DNA from: Maribacter halichondriae | GTDB taxonomy: Bacteria > Bacteroidota > Bacteroidia > Flavobacteriales > Flavobacteriaceae | Length of the DNA: 64,000 nt | Assembly (NCBI RefSeq): GCF_027474825.1 | Contig: NZ_CP107030.1 | Location: forward strand, 4,406,001 to 4,470,000 | Reading direction: 5' to 3' | In this document: positions 27,116 through 34,593 of the stretch, one piece after another | Position numbering within the stretch: the first letter of the stretch is position 1 | How the letters are laid out: every line of letters begins with the position of its first letter | Translations under genes and position numbers: made by a program | Notes under the pieces: model-generated | Databases searched by the model: none | What the model was told of the DNA's origin: nothing | What the model saw: the letters and a program-made list of their open reading frames with translations, nothing else

Positions 27116-28420
27116 ATGATAGAAATCAGACCTCTTAATAATTTGTCCGTTCATTTGGATCGCCTTATAAAAGGTCGCTTATGGCTTAAGGTGATCATTG
27201 GATTGATTTTAGGTGTTGGGCTTGGTATTGTAATCAATCCATCTACAGGGCTTGTTTCTGAAAGTATAAGTTTATCGTTAGCCAATTGGCTCGACTTACC
27301 GGGACAAATATTTATGAGGTTGGTTCAAATGATTATGATACCCTTGATATTTGCTTCTATTATTTCAGGAATTGTAAGCAACACCTCTGAGAACCTTAAG
27401 ACCTTTGGGCTAAACCTGTTATTGTATTTCGTTTTCACAACGATCATTGCAATCACTATTGGTTTGGTTATGACACTTATCATGAAGCCCGGCCAATATG
27501 TTTTCAATTTGGGGGGATTTCCGAGCAGTGGAGAAAATCTTATAGAGGCGAATGAACAAACCAACCTGATTGAAAACATTCCAGATACTATTTCTAGGCT
27601 CATCCCAAATAATCCACTGGAGTCCATGTTAATGGGAGAAATGCTCGGTGTAGTGATATTTACCATCATAATTGGCGTAGCGATTACCCAACTCAAAAAG
27701 GAAACGGTAAGGCCTATCATCCGTTTTGTCGAAGCGATTCAGAAGATTTGCATGATTGTAGTTTCATGGGCGATGATGCTCGTGCCCTATGCTGTGTTTG
27801 GTTTGATGGCTGCCTTGTTATCTAAAATAGGTATTGAAATATTTCTCGGTTTGGGTTACTATATGCTAGTTGTTGTTCTGGGCTTGATCCTCTTAATGAT
27901 CTTCTATTTAATAATGGTAGCTGTTTTCACTCAGAAGAATCCCTTCAAATTTTTGAACCTGATACGTGAACCTCAGCTATTGGCTTTTTCAACCGCCAGT
28001 TCGGCAGCCGTTATGCCAGTATCTATGAAAACAGCAGATGAGCAATTGGGAGTATCCTCTAATATCAGTGATTTTGTAATTCCGGTCGGAGCAACCATAA
28101 ATATGGATGGTACCGCTCTATTTCAATGTGTGACCACCTTATTCATGGCGCAAGCTTATGGCATTGAGCTTTCAGTAATAAACATAGTCTTAATCACTGT
28201 TACGGTTGTAGCTGCATCCATCGGAACTCCTTCCATTCCAGGAGGAGGTGTCATCGTTCTTGCATCAGTGCTACAGAGCACAGGAATTCCAATAGATGGA
28301 CTGATCATTATTATTGGCATCGATAGAATTTTAGGAATGTTTAGAACAGCAGTTAATGTGACCGGAGACCTAACTGCATGCGTAATTTTTAATAAATTTT
28401 TTGGATCGGATAAACCATAA
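27116..28420 (+). CDS. Dicarboxylate/amino acid:cation symporter (DAACS, Glt/DctA family)
   Basis: 434 residues from the ATG at 27116 (MIEIRPLNNLSVHLDRLIKG). Longer in-frame extensions overlap the cassette boundary and are not family-like. About eight helices and two re-entrant loops are present with the signature FSTASSAAVMPVSM (HP1) and VGATINMDGTALFQ (the NMDGT Na+/substrate motif), then SIGTPSIPGGGVIVLAS (HP2) and IDRILGMFRTAVNVTGD. It takes up glutamate, aspartate or C4-dicarboxylates with Na+ or H+; the exact substrate is not predictable. It is one of the larger array genes. Confidence 0.93.
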   Translation: MIEIRPLNNLSVHLDRLIKGRLWLKVIIGLILGVGLGIVINPSTGLVSESISLSLANWLDLPGQIFMRLVQMIMIPLIFASIISGIVSNTSENLKTFGLNLLLYFVFTTIIAITIGLVMTLIMKPGQYVFNLGGFPSSGENLIEANEQTNLIENIPDTISRLIPNNPLESMLMGEMLGVVIFTIIIGVAITQLKKETVRPIIRFVEAIQKICMIVVSWAMMLVPYAVFGLMAALLSKIGIEIFLGLGYYMLVVVLGLILLMIFYLIMVAVFTQKNPFKFLNLIREPQLLAFSTASSAAVMPVSMKTADEQLGVSSNISDFVIPVGATINMDGTALFQCVTTLFMAQAYGIELSVINIVLITVTVVAASIGTPSIPGGGVIVLASVLQSTGIPIDGLIIIIGIDRILGMFRTAVNVTGDLTACVIFNKFFGSDKP

Positions 28421-28443
28421 AACATTTGCCAACAAAAAATAAA

Positions 28444-28624
28444 CCCCCGCTACCACTAGTGGCCACAACGGTAATCCAGGCCCTCTTGATTTAACTACAA
28501 TATAATTTCTCAGTGATGTTAGCCCTCCTTAGCGAGAGCACCTTACCCGTGCCTTCAACAGGAAGTAAACCTCATAAAAAGTTGTAAATTGAGGCTTTTT
28601 GAGCACGGGTATAATGTTCGTACC
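28444..28624 (+). repeat. Composite cassette-boundary repeat, copy 8
   Basis: CCCCCGCTACCACTAGTGGC, CACAACGGTAATCCAG, then a second variable arm CTTAGCGAGAGCACCTTACC, CGTGCC, and a degenerate distal part ending ATGTTCGTACC. It looks like two boundary elements collapsed together; the GTAACTTGTTAC palindrome is not recognisable. Confidence 0.55.
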
Positions 28625-28670
28625 GGCTTAATGCCCATTTGATGCAATATCAAGCCTATTGATTAAAAAC

Positions 28671-28984
28671 ATGTCGAACGAAACCTATAGAAGATGTTCC
28701 AATTGTGGGGAAATGTGGTTAAACCAAGATTACTGTCCCACGTGTGGAAACATCATCAATATTACCTTAAAACGGGAATTGGAACGCAAAGAAAAAGCGA
28801 TTCAAAAACAAAAGAAAATAGACGCCACGAAAAAGAAAAGTGCGGTTACTCTTTTTTTGAAAATGTAAAAGACCACGATAATATTTTTATTAGGTATACA
28901 GCTCGTTTCTTTTATTACATTTGGCTCGTTGTACTAGCTATAGGTTCTTTTTTAGCCTTAGTGATTAGTTATATTTCTGCTTAA
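28671..28984 (+). CDS. Zinc-ribbon membrane protein (frameshifted)
   Basis: Joined protein of about 104 residues. The N-terminal zinc ribbon has four Cys: YRRCSNCGEMWL and DYCPTCGNII. A Lys-rich helix and a C-terminal transmembrane segment IWLVVLAIGSFLALVISYI follow. The frame break lies in the seven-T run 28852-28858; one extra T gives AVTLFFENVKDHDNIFIRYT and continues to the stop at 28982. The start at 28671 (MSNETYRRC) is preferred to an ATG-like start 12 bp upstream. Function unknown. Confidence 0.7.
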
Positions 28985-28985
28985 T

Positions 28986-29384
28986 GTGTTAGCCTTCCAT
29001 TTTATGCTTCTTAGCTACATCAAACGTTATTACTTTCCCGTTTTCGTCGCAATTGCGATGCTGGTGTATGCAGCGCAACACCTTTCATTTCATTTACCTA
29101 CCCTTATAAATAATCATCTAAACGATTTGCTTTGCATGCCCATCGTATTGAAAATATGTCAATATTTAGTTCGGCAAATCAGGAATGATATAAACCTACA
29201 AATACCCATTAGAATCGCATTTACGCTTACCCTATTATATGCGCTTTATTTTGAACTCATACTTCCAAAATTCAACGACCGTTACACTGCCGATATGATA
29301 GATGTATGCTTATATGGCATAGGATTTGTATTTTTTATATGGATAGAACGTTTTGGGGCTGGCAAAGTCCGCGGTGACCGCTAG
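28986..29384 (+). CDS. Small multi-pass membrane protein, unknown function
   Basis: 132 residues if the GTG at 28986 is used, 126 from the ATG at 29004 (MLLSYIKRYYFPVFVAI). Four hydrophobic helices: YYFPVFVAIAMLVYAA, NDLLCMPIVLKICQYLV, IRIAFTLTLLYALYFELI and DVCLYGIGFVFFIWIERFGA. Similar small proteins with NDLLCMPIV are widespread in Flavobacteriia; database names exist but no activity is demonstrated to my knowledge. It abuts the zinc-ribbon gene by one base and overlaps the start of the next boundary repeat. Confidence 0.65.
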   Translation: MLAFHFMLLSYIKRYYFPVFVAIAMLVYAAQHLSFHLPTLINNHLNDLLCMPIVLKICQYLVRQIRNDINLQIPIRIAFTLTLLYALYFELILPKFNDRYTADMIDVCLYGIGFVFFIWIERFGAGKVRGDR

Positions 29385-29495
29385 TTTCCGGCAGAGGCGA
29401 CAGGAGCATCTAGTGGCCGTAACAGTAAGTCAACACCAATATATATTGCTATGACAGAAATATAGTACCTTGTTACTATATACCAGTGTTAGGCA
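29369..29495 (+). repeat. Cassette-boundary (attC-like) repeat, copy 9
   Basis: TCCGCGGTGACCGCTAGTTT, a variable apex with CCGGCAGAGGCGACAGGAGC, then ATCTAGTGGCCGTAACAGTA, AGTCAACACCAATATATATT, ATAGTACCTTGTTACTATAT and ACCAGTGTTAGGC. Its core GTTAGGC (29488-29494) is a perfect GTTRRRY integron core site and is mirrored by GCCTAAC at 30097-30103. Confidence 0.85.
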
Positions 29496-29508
29496 TAATG
29501 GAATAATC

Positions 29509-30090
29509 ATGAAAAACAGTATTTCCCTGATAAATTGGTTACAACTAATGGTAATACTTCTCATAACAAATAGTTGTCACCAAACTAAAACAGCCCATGC
29601 TAATGACTTCGAACAAGCTGCACGAGATAAAGCCCTAGAATATTTTGAAACTTTTGCCGAACGCTCTGATTGGGATAAATTCTGTTCATTTTATCGAGAG
29701 GATCTTCATTTTAAAGATATAACGCTCCAATTGGACTTGGATAGCCTTTGGAAATTCAAAAGGTTCTACAAATGGGATGAAGAAGAAGATAGGTTTAAAA
29801 AAATGTATCCCGAGCAAAAACATCTTAACTTACAATCACTTGTTGTGGAAGGAAATACCGTCGCGGGTAAGGGACATCTGAATCCATTTTATTATGATGG
29901 GGCACTCGTAAATACAGAATGGGGAATGGAATTTACGATATGGTTGCGTTTCGATGAAAATTTGAAGATCATCGAACAAATTGATTGGATGGAGTATGAC
30001 GCAGTTACCCTGGAAAATACAATTAAAAGATGTAGAGAAAAAGGGGTTGAGTCAATTCCAGACTGGTTAGACTTATCTAAAAAAGATTAA
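29509..30090 (+). CDS. NTF2/SnoaL-like lipoprotein
   Basis: 193 residues from the ATG at 29509. A lipoprotein signal is visible: LINWLQLMVILLITNSCHQT with Cys at about 23. The mature part has an NTF2-like cone: ARDKALEYFETFAERSDWDK, FYREDLHFKDITLQLDLDSL, VVEGNTVAGKGHLNPFYYDG and EFTIWLRFDENLKIIEQIDW. NTF2-like proteins may be enzymes or ligand binders; no catalytic set is evident. It is the sole gene of the best-delimited cassette (29488-30103). Confidence 0.8.
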   Translation: MKNSISLINWLQLMVILLITNSCHQTKTAHANDFEQAARDKALEYFETFAERSDWDKFCSFYREDLHFKDITLQLDLDSLWKFKRFYKWDEEEDRFKKMYPEQKHLNLQSLVVEGNTVAGKGHLNPFYYDGALVNTEWGMEFTIWLRFDENLKIIEQIDWMEYDAVTLENTIKRCREKGVESIPDWLDLSKKD

Positions 30091-30096
30091 AAATAT

Positions 30097-30239
30097 GCCT
30101 AACAGTGTATATGAAGGTCATGCCGAGCAAAAGGGGGTTAATCCGCTAGCGCGAGCATCTTACTTGTGCCGGCAAAAATAAGCCTGTCCCTTTTTATAGA
30201 TATAGAGTAACTTGTTACCGTATACAATTGTCGTACACC
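30097..30239 (+). repeat. Complete attC-like site between two cassettes
   Basis: The clearest full site. The left core GCCTAAC (30097-30103) continues as AGTGTATATGAAGG. The variable centre contains CCGCTAGCGCGAGCATCTTA and TTGTGCCGGC. The right side has GTAACTTGTTACCGTATACA, then ATTGTCGTACACC. The left ACAGTGTATA and right CGTATACAATTGT form an imperfect stem with extra unpaired bases, the typical layout of an attC hairpin of about 140 nt. Confidence 0.8.
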
Positions 30240-30252
30240 ATAAAAATAAATC

Positions 30253-30687
30253 ATGAAACCCAAACACTATATAAAAAATGGTGAAGGTGAGAATTACGAT
30301 TACTCGCAAGACCACTGCTTTGTTAAACTGTCATCAAGAGACACGAATGGGGAATTATGCTTAATCGAGGACACCTTAAAACCAGGGTTTCATTTAAAGC
30401 GACATCATCATAAAGTGATGACAGAGGTATTCTATATGTTGATTGGCGAAATGGAACTTATTTTCGATGATGAAACCATAATTTTAAGCGAAGGAGATAC
30501 CATTACAGTCCCACCAAACGTGTGGCACGAAGCCATTTGTAACGAAGGCGGAAAAATGCTTACCATATTTAAAAATGGACAGTTTGATATTTTCTTGGAA
30601 ACATTGTCGAAGATGACCGAAGCGGATTTCTCCAATAAAGAATTAATGAAATCAGTCTCCAACGAATTTGACATCTACGAAGAATAA
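30253..30687 (+). CDS. Cupin domain protein
   Basis: 144-residue single-domain cupin. Motif 1 is FHLKRHHHKVMTEVFYMLIG (metal-binding His, His, Glu) and motif 2 is DTITVPPNVWHEAICNEGG (Pro-x-x-x-x-His). The metal-binding set is complete, so it may be an active dioxygenase, isomerase or a small-molecule-binding protein; the substrate is unknown. It is a single-gene cassette whose 5' end TTGTCGTACAC (30228-30238) is reverse-complementary, with one mismatch, to GTGTACTACAA at 30693-30703. Confidence 0.88.
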   Translation: MKPKHYIKNGEGENYDYSQDHCFVKLSSRDTNGELCLIEDTLKPGFHLKRHHHKVMTEVFYMLIGEMELIFDDETIILSEGDTITVPPNVWHEAICNEGGKMLTIFKNGQFDIFLETLSKMTEADFSNKELMKSVSNEFDIYEE

Positions 30688-30692
30688 AAACC

Positions 30693-30864
30693 GTGTACTA
30701 CAAAGTGTACCGTGCCTAGTAACTCTCGGGATGCTACTACCTCGCATGTTTGAGCCTGCCATGTCGGCAGACAGGCATCTTGCTCATGCCGGCAACAATA
30801 CCCAAGCTAAAGCTAAGAAAGAAATGCAGTAACCTATAACTACATACTAGTGTTGTTTGGAATC
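30693..30864 (+). repeat. Cassette-boundary (attC-like) repeat, copy 11
   Basis: Left core GTGTACTACAAAGTGTACC, a long variable centre holding hairpin CCTGCCATGTCGGCAGACAG and the GCATCTTGCTCATGCCGG arm, then AAGAAAGAAATGCAGTAACC, ACATACTAGTGTTGTTTGG. At about 170 bp it is longer than most copies because of the extra palindrome in its centre. Confidence 0.75.
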
Positions 30865-30957
30865 AAAAAAGACCAAAAAGTATACATGATATGAAATTGT
30901 GTATACGACCACAACACAAGTTTGTATTAATCTTTGTCCCAACAAAATAAAACAAAG

Positions 30958-31908
30958 ATGACTACAACTCAATTTGGTAAAAAAGGATGGACGCCCGAAA
31001 GAATAGGGAATTTAATTGGCAAAACATTCGTCATAACCGGTACTACAAGCGGTACAGGTTTTGAAGCAGCGAAAATCTTGCTCTCAAAAGGGGCAAAAGT
31101 GGTAATGCTCAATCGAAACCCAAAGAAAGCCGAAGACACCATTAAAATCATTAAAGAAGAACTTGGTAACGAAATAGAAGTTTCAGCTATAAAGATGGAT
31201 TTAGCAGAACAAGCTTCTGTAAGAAAAGCTGCGGAAGAAGTTCTTAATACAGTTACTCGAATCGATGCCCTAATTTGCAATGCGGCAATTGCCCAAGTAC
31301 CGAAACAAACCTTAACAGTAGACGGTTGGGAAAGTCAAATGGGCACGAATTACTATGGGAATTTCACACTTCAAGCTTTGCTGTTCCCCCTTATTGAAAA
31401 ATCAAAAGGACGAATTGTAACGGTAGGAAGTATGGGATATGATATGGGAATCAAAACCATCAAATTCGATGATATGAATTGGGATAAAGATTACACGCCC
31501 AATAATGCGTATAGTCAAAGTAAACTGGCACAGATCATGACTATCTATGAACTACAGGATAGATTGAAAGAAGCAGGCAAATCAGATGTAAAAGCATATG
31601 CTTGTCATCCTGGTTCTTCAAGTACCAACTTAATAAATACCAGTGGTAGTGCTATGATGAAATTTATCTTTAATCTAATGAAATTATCACCATTGGTACA
31701 ATCGGCTGAAAAAGGTGCTTATCCACAATTAATGTGTGCCACTGAACCAGACTTAGACCAGAGTGGTTTTTACGGCCCTACAGGAAGAAATAATTGGGTT
31801 GGACCAGTTGGAGCACATAAATTAGAGCCACACGCCAAAGATAAAGCTGTAGCCAAAAGACTGTGGGAAATTTCAGAAAAGGAAACAGGTTTAAAGTGGA
31901 ATATTTAA
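30958..31908 (+). CDS. Short-chain dehydrogenase (protochlorophyllide reductase-like SDR)
   Basis: 316 residues from the ATG at 30958. The NAD(P)-binding motif is TFVITGTTSGTGFEAA (TGxxxGxG), NAG-like is LICNAAIAQ, and the active site is VTVGSMGYD with Tyr/Lys in NAYSQSKLAQ (YSQSK replaces YxxxK, retained as Y-S-Q-S-K). The long C-terminus with HPGSSSTNL matches the POR/retinol-dehydrogenase-like SDR branch. Followed 10 bp later by an AraC-type gene in the same direction, suggesting a regulated operon within one cassette. Confidence 0.9.
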   Translation: MTTTQFGKKGWTPERIGNLIGKTFVITGTTSGTGFEAAKILLSKGAKVVMLNRNPKKAEDTIKIIKEELGNEIEVSAIKMDLAEQASVRKAAEEVLNTVTRIDALICNAAIAQVPKQTLTVDGWESQMGTNYYGNFTLQALLFPLIEKSKGRIVTVGSMGYDMGIKTIKFDDMNWDKDYTPNNAYSQSKLAQIMTIYELQDRLKEAGKSDVKAYACHPGSSSTNLINTSGSAMMKFIFNLMKLSPLVQSAEKGAYPQLMCATEPDLDQSGFYGPTGRNNWVGPVGAHKLEPHAKDKAVAKRLWEISEKETGLKWNI

Positions 31909-31918
31909 TTTAGCTACA

Positions 31919-32830
31919 ATGCAACATTTCAAAACCTTATCGGCTTACTTGGAATACCTTGAACTTCCGCGCCCAGAGCATCCCATGTTGAGTGTATTTT
32001 CTGCCGCAGGCGATGATTTTCTACCTTGCCCAAAGGAGAGTTCGCCACCCATTACCAACGATTGCTATTCCATTAGCTTGAAGAAGATCGTAAAAGGTAA
32101 CGTAAACTATGGGCGTACACAATACGATTTTACCAATGGCGCATTGATTTTCATCGCACCAAGGCAAGTGTTGCAATGGGACAGTAGCGTGGTATACGAC
32201 CAAAAAGGGTTTTCAATCAACTTTCACGAAGATTTTCTGAAAGGGACAGAATTGGCGCATCAGATTAAGAAGTACGGTTTCTTTTCGTATTCGGCCAATG
32301 AAGCCCTACATCTTTCACCCAAAGAAGAAAAGCAGATCGAATCTATTGTAGAGAATATTCACATTGAATATCAAAATAATCAGGATGAATTCAGCAAAGA
32401 CATCATTATTTCGCAACTCGGCACGCTTTTAAAATATGCCAACCGATTTTACGAAAGACAGTTTTTAAACCGAAAAGAACTGTCCAATGATTTGCTGGAA
32501 CAGTTCAATCAGCAATTAGGCGCCTATGTTGATTCGGGGCAATTGCAGGAAAACGGGATTCCCAGCATAGATCAAATAGCGGACAAACTATCGGTTTCGC
32601 AACGTTACCTAAGTGATACACTCAAAAAAGAAACGGGGAAAACCTCGACCGAACATTTGCAATTGTACCTGATCGGAGAAGCCAAAAATATGTTGCTGAA
32701 CCCCACTAAAACGATTTCTGAAGTGGCCTATGATTTGGGCTTTGAATATCCACCCTATTTTTCGCGCTTATTTAAAAAGAAAGAAGGCATCAGCCCAACG
32801 GAATACAGAGAAACATATAAAATGAATTAA
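31919..32830 (+). CDS. AraC-family transcriptional regulator
   Basis: 303 residues. The N-terminal sensing domain is cupin-like (ALIFIAPRQVLQWDSSVVYD). The C-terminal double helix-turn-helix shows IDQIADKLSVSQRYLSDTLK (first HTH) and MLLNPTKTISEVAYDLGFEY, then PPYFSRLFKKKEGISPTEYR (second HTH, the AraC signature). It probably controls the adjacent SDR gene and possibly the two following genes, from position alone. Confidence 0.93.
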   Translation: MQHFKTLSAYLEYLELPRPEHPMLSVFSAAGDDFLPCPKESSPPITNDCYSISLKKIVKGNVNYGRTQYDFTNGALIFIAPRQVLQWDSSVVYDQKGFSINFHEDFLKGTELAHQIKKYGFFSYSANEALHLSPKEEKQIESIVENIHIEYQNNQDEFSKDIIISQLGTLLKYANRFYERQFLNRKELSNDLLEQFNQQLGAYVDSGQLQENGIPSIDQIADKLSVSQRYLSDTLKKETGKTSTEHLQLYLIGEAKNMLLNPTKTISEVAYDLGFEYPPYFSRLFKKKEGISPTEYRETYKMN

Positions 32831-32833
32831 ACT

Positions 32834-33340
32834 ATGGACATATTAAAAACAGCAACAGATTGGGCAAAAGCCGAGCTAGTTTCAACACCATTTTTCATTC
32901 TCTTCGGACTCGCATTTATAGCCGCTAGTATCGGGTTTTGGCAGTTAGGGAAAACTGATATGGCAAGGGAATACATAATTCCTACCTTGGTAGCAGGTGT
33001 TCTACTTATGACCATAGGACTTGGATTATTTTTCACCAATAAATCAAGGATTACACAATTTGAAACTTCATACCATAAAGATGCCCCTGAATTTGTAGCA
33101 TCTGAAATTGCACGTGCCGAAGCAACTCTTAAAGAATACAATACAATCGTTTTTAAAGCTATTCCGATTATAATCATGGTTGCTGCCTTGCTGATTATCT
33201 TTATAAATACCCCGACTTGGCGGGCAATTAGCATCACAACGATTGCTATGCTAATAGTTATCTTATTAGTAGACGGAACTGCCTATGCAAGAATTGATAC
33301 CTATCATAAGCAATTGGAATCCGTAGCTAAAAGAGGCTAA
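32834..33340 (+). CDS. Four-helix membrane protein, unknown function
   Basis: 168 residues with helix pairs at STPFFILFGLAFIAASIGFW and YIIPTLVAGVLLMTIGLGLF, a central amphipathic stretch (ITQFETSYHKDAPEFVASEI) and a second pair at IPIIIMVAALLIIFINT and ISITTIAMLIVILLVDGTAY. No known motif was recognised. The start codon is 3 bp after the AraC stop, so it is probably co-transcribed. A role linked to the SDR/AraC unit is only positional. Confidence 0.7.
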   Translation: MDILKTATDWAKAELVSTPFFILFGLAFIAASIGFWQLGKTDMAREYIIPTLVAGVLLMTIGLGLFFTNKSRITQFETSYHKDAPEFVASEIARAEATLKEYNTIVFKAIPIIIMVAALLIIFINTPTWRAISITTIAMLIVILLVDGTAYARIDTYHKQLESVAKRG

Positions 33341-33360
33341 AAACGGTTTAGAAAAGAACT

Positions 33361-33828
33361 ATGACCGAATCTAAAGAATATACGATAGTTCGTGGCGAAA
33401 TAAAGTCAGGTCATGGTGTTGCATCCGGAAAAGGCAAAGATGAGCGCTATCCCGAAGGAACATTAAAACTACAATTCAAACATTTTCTAGAACGAGGACT
33501 CGATTTAAGCAACTATTTCATGGGTACCATCAATTTAGATATATCACCTTGTTCCTATGTAATTAAGAAGCCAAAGCATTTTTTTAAGCACATCGATTGG
33601 TCGGATTATATTCCTCCCGAGAATTTTTATTTTTTTGATGTAACCCTGCATTATAAGGATAAAACCTATAAGGGATTGGTTTATATGCCCGATCCGGAAA
33701 CGAAAGCAGATCATGTTCAAATACCGAATATGCTTGAATTGATCCTTCCCAAAATAAAGGGCTTGGAATACGGTGATATGATAGAAATAGCGATTAAAAC
33801 AGACCAATTGGATATCATGGTCAATTAA
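33361..33828 (+). CDS. Uncharacterised protein resembling the CTP-dependent riboflavin kinase / DUF120 fold
   Basis: 155 residues, soluble. The pattern is reminiscent of archaeal-type riboflavin kinase barrels: IVRGEIKSGHGVASGKGKDE (start, G-rich loop), YFMGTINLDISP (GTLNL-like), and MLELILPKIKGLEYGDMIEI (E-x-I...GD-x-x-E-I ending). The similarity is weak and I cannot confirm nucleotide-binding residues. It follows the membrane-protein gene after 20 bp, on the same strand. Confidence 0.5.
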   Translation: MTESKEYTIVRGEIKSGHGVASGKGKDERYPEGTLKLQFKHFLERGLDLSNYFMGTINLDISPCSYVIKKPKHFFKHIDWSDYIPPENFYFFDVTLHYKDKTYKGLVYMPDPETKADHVQIPNMLELILPKIKGLEYGDMIEIAIKTDQLDIMVN

Positions 33829-34055
33829 ATCGCGGAGGGCGAGCATCTTGTTCGTATTCGGACCAACTATTAAAAAGCCCCTGACTTTTGTAATGCGCCG
33901 CGTGGGGCTAACATGACAATCGCACTAGCTAGATAAAGAATATTCATGCTCGTTTTTGAGTGTATAACACCCGTTAGGACTGTATTTTTATGACACTCTA
34001 TAAAATAAGTCCATTTATTTTGAGTTAAATAGAAAACTCTAAAACATAAATTAAT
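33829..34055. other. Intergenic region with decayed boundary element
   Basis: CGCGGAGGGCGAGCATCTTG then TTCGTATTCGG (33831-33862) looks like the GCGAGCATCTTGCTCG arm of the cassette-boundary repeat; the distal GTAACTTGTTAC part is absent. Nothing else is recognisable apart from an unspecific AT-rich stretch before the next ATG. Confidence 0.4.
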
Positions 34056-34385
34056 ATGGGTAAGTTCGAAATTAATAAAGATAAAGCCGGAAAATTCAGG
34101 TTCAATCTTAAAGCTGGTAATCATCAGGTTATCTTGAGTAGTCAAGGTTATGCTACAAAAGCTGCGTGCGAAAACGGAATTGAATCCGTCCGTAAAAATT
34201 CCAAAGATGATACGATGTTCGAAAGAAAAAAGGCAAAGGATGGTTCACCTTACTTCAGTCTGAAATCTACAAACGGCCAAGTAATTGGTAGTAGTGAAAT
34301 GTATTCCAGTACTTCAGCCATGTCGAAAGGAATTGCTTCAATAAAAAAGAATGCGCCTAAAGCAACCGTTCAAGATAATTCGTAG
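34056..34385 (+). CDS. YegP-type DUF1508 protein
   Basis: 109 residues made of two tandem DUF1508 repeats: KFEINKDKAGKFRFNLKAGN, then HQVILSSQGYATKAACENGI, and again FERKKAKDGSPYFSLKSTNG, then QVIGSSEMYSSTSAMSKGIA. The repeated I/V-S-S-x-x-Y and A-x-x-x-G-I pattern is diagnostic. YegP proteins are small cytoplasmic proteins of unknown function common in Gram-negatives. A terminator follows at 34436-34466. Confidence 0.9.
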   Translation: MGKFEINKDKAGKFRFNLKAGNHQVILSSQGYATKAACENGIESVRKNSKDDTMFERKKAKDGSPYFSLKSTNGQVIGSSEMYSSTSAMSKGIASIKKNAPKATVQDNS

Positions 34386-34435
34386 TATCTTCAACGCTAA
34401 CTCATTGTACTTTACGAAGGTGATACGTACAATTT

Positions 34436-34466
34436 AAAGACAGCCCCTGCCAAGGCTGTCTTTTTT
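34436..34466 (+). terminator. Rho-independent terminator of the YegP-type gene
   Basis: AAAGACAGCC (34436-34445) pairs with GGCTGTCTTT (34454-34463) around an eight-base loop, followed by a T run. It lies about 50 bp after the stop. Confidence 0.85.
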
Positions 34467-34593
34467 ATTTAGCATTTAAGCTTTCAGTGATATTCTAAAC
34501 TCCGATACCGCTAGTTTCAAAATCGTGCCAACCCCAATGCTATCAAAACTTCAGAAAAAAAGTCAGCATCAGAAATTATGTTTCCATAAAATT

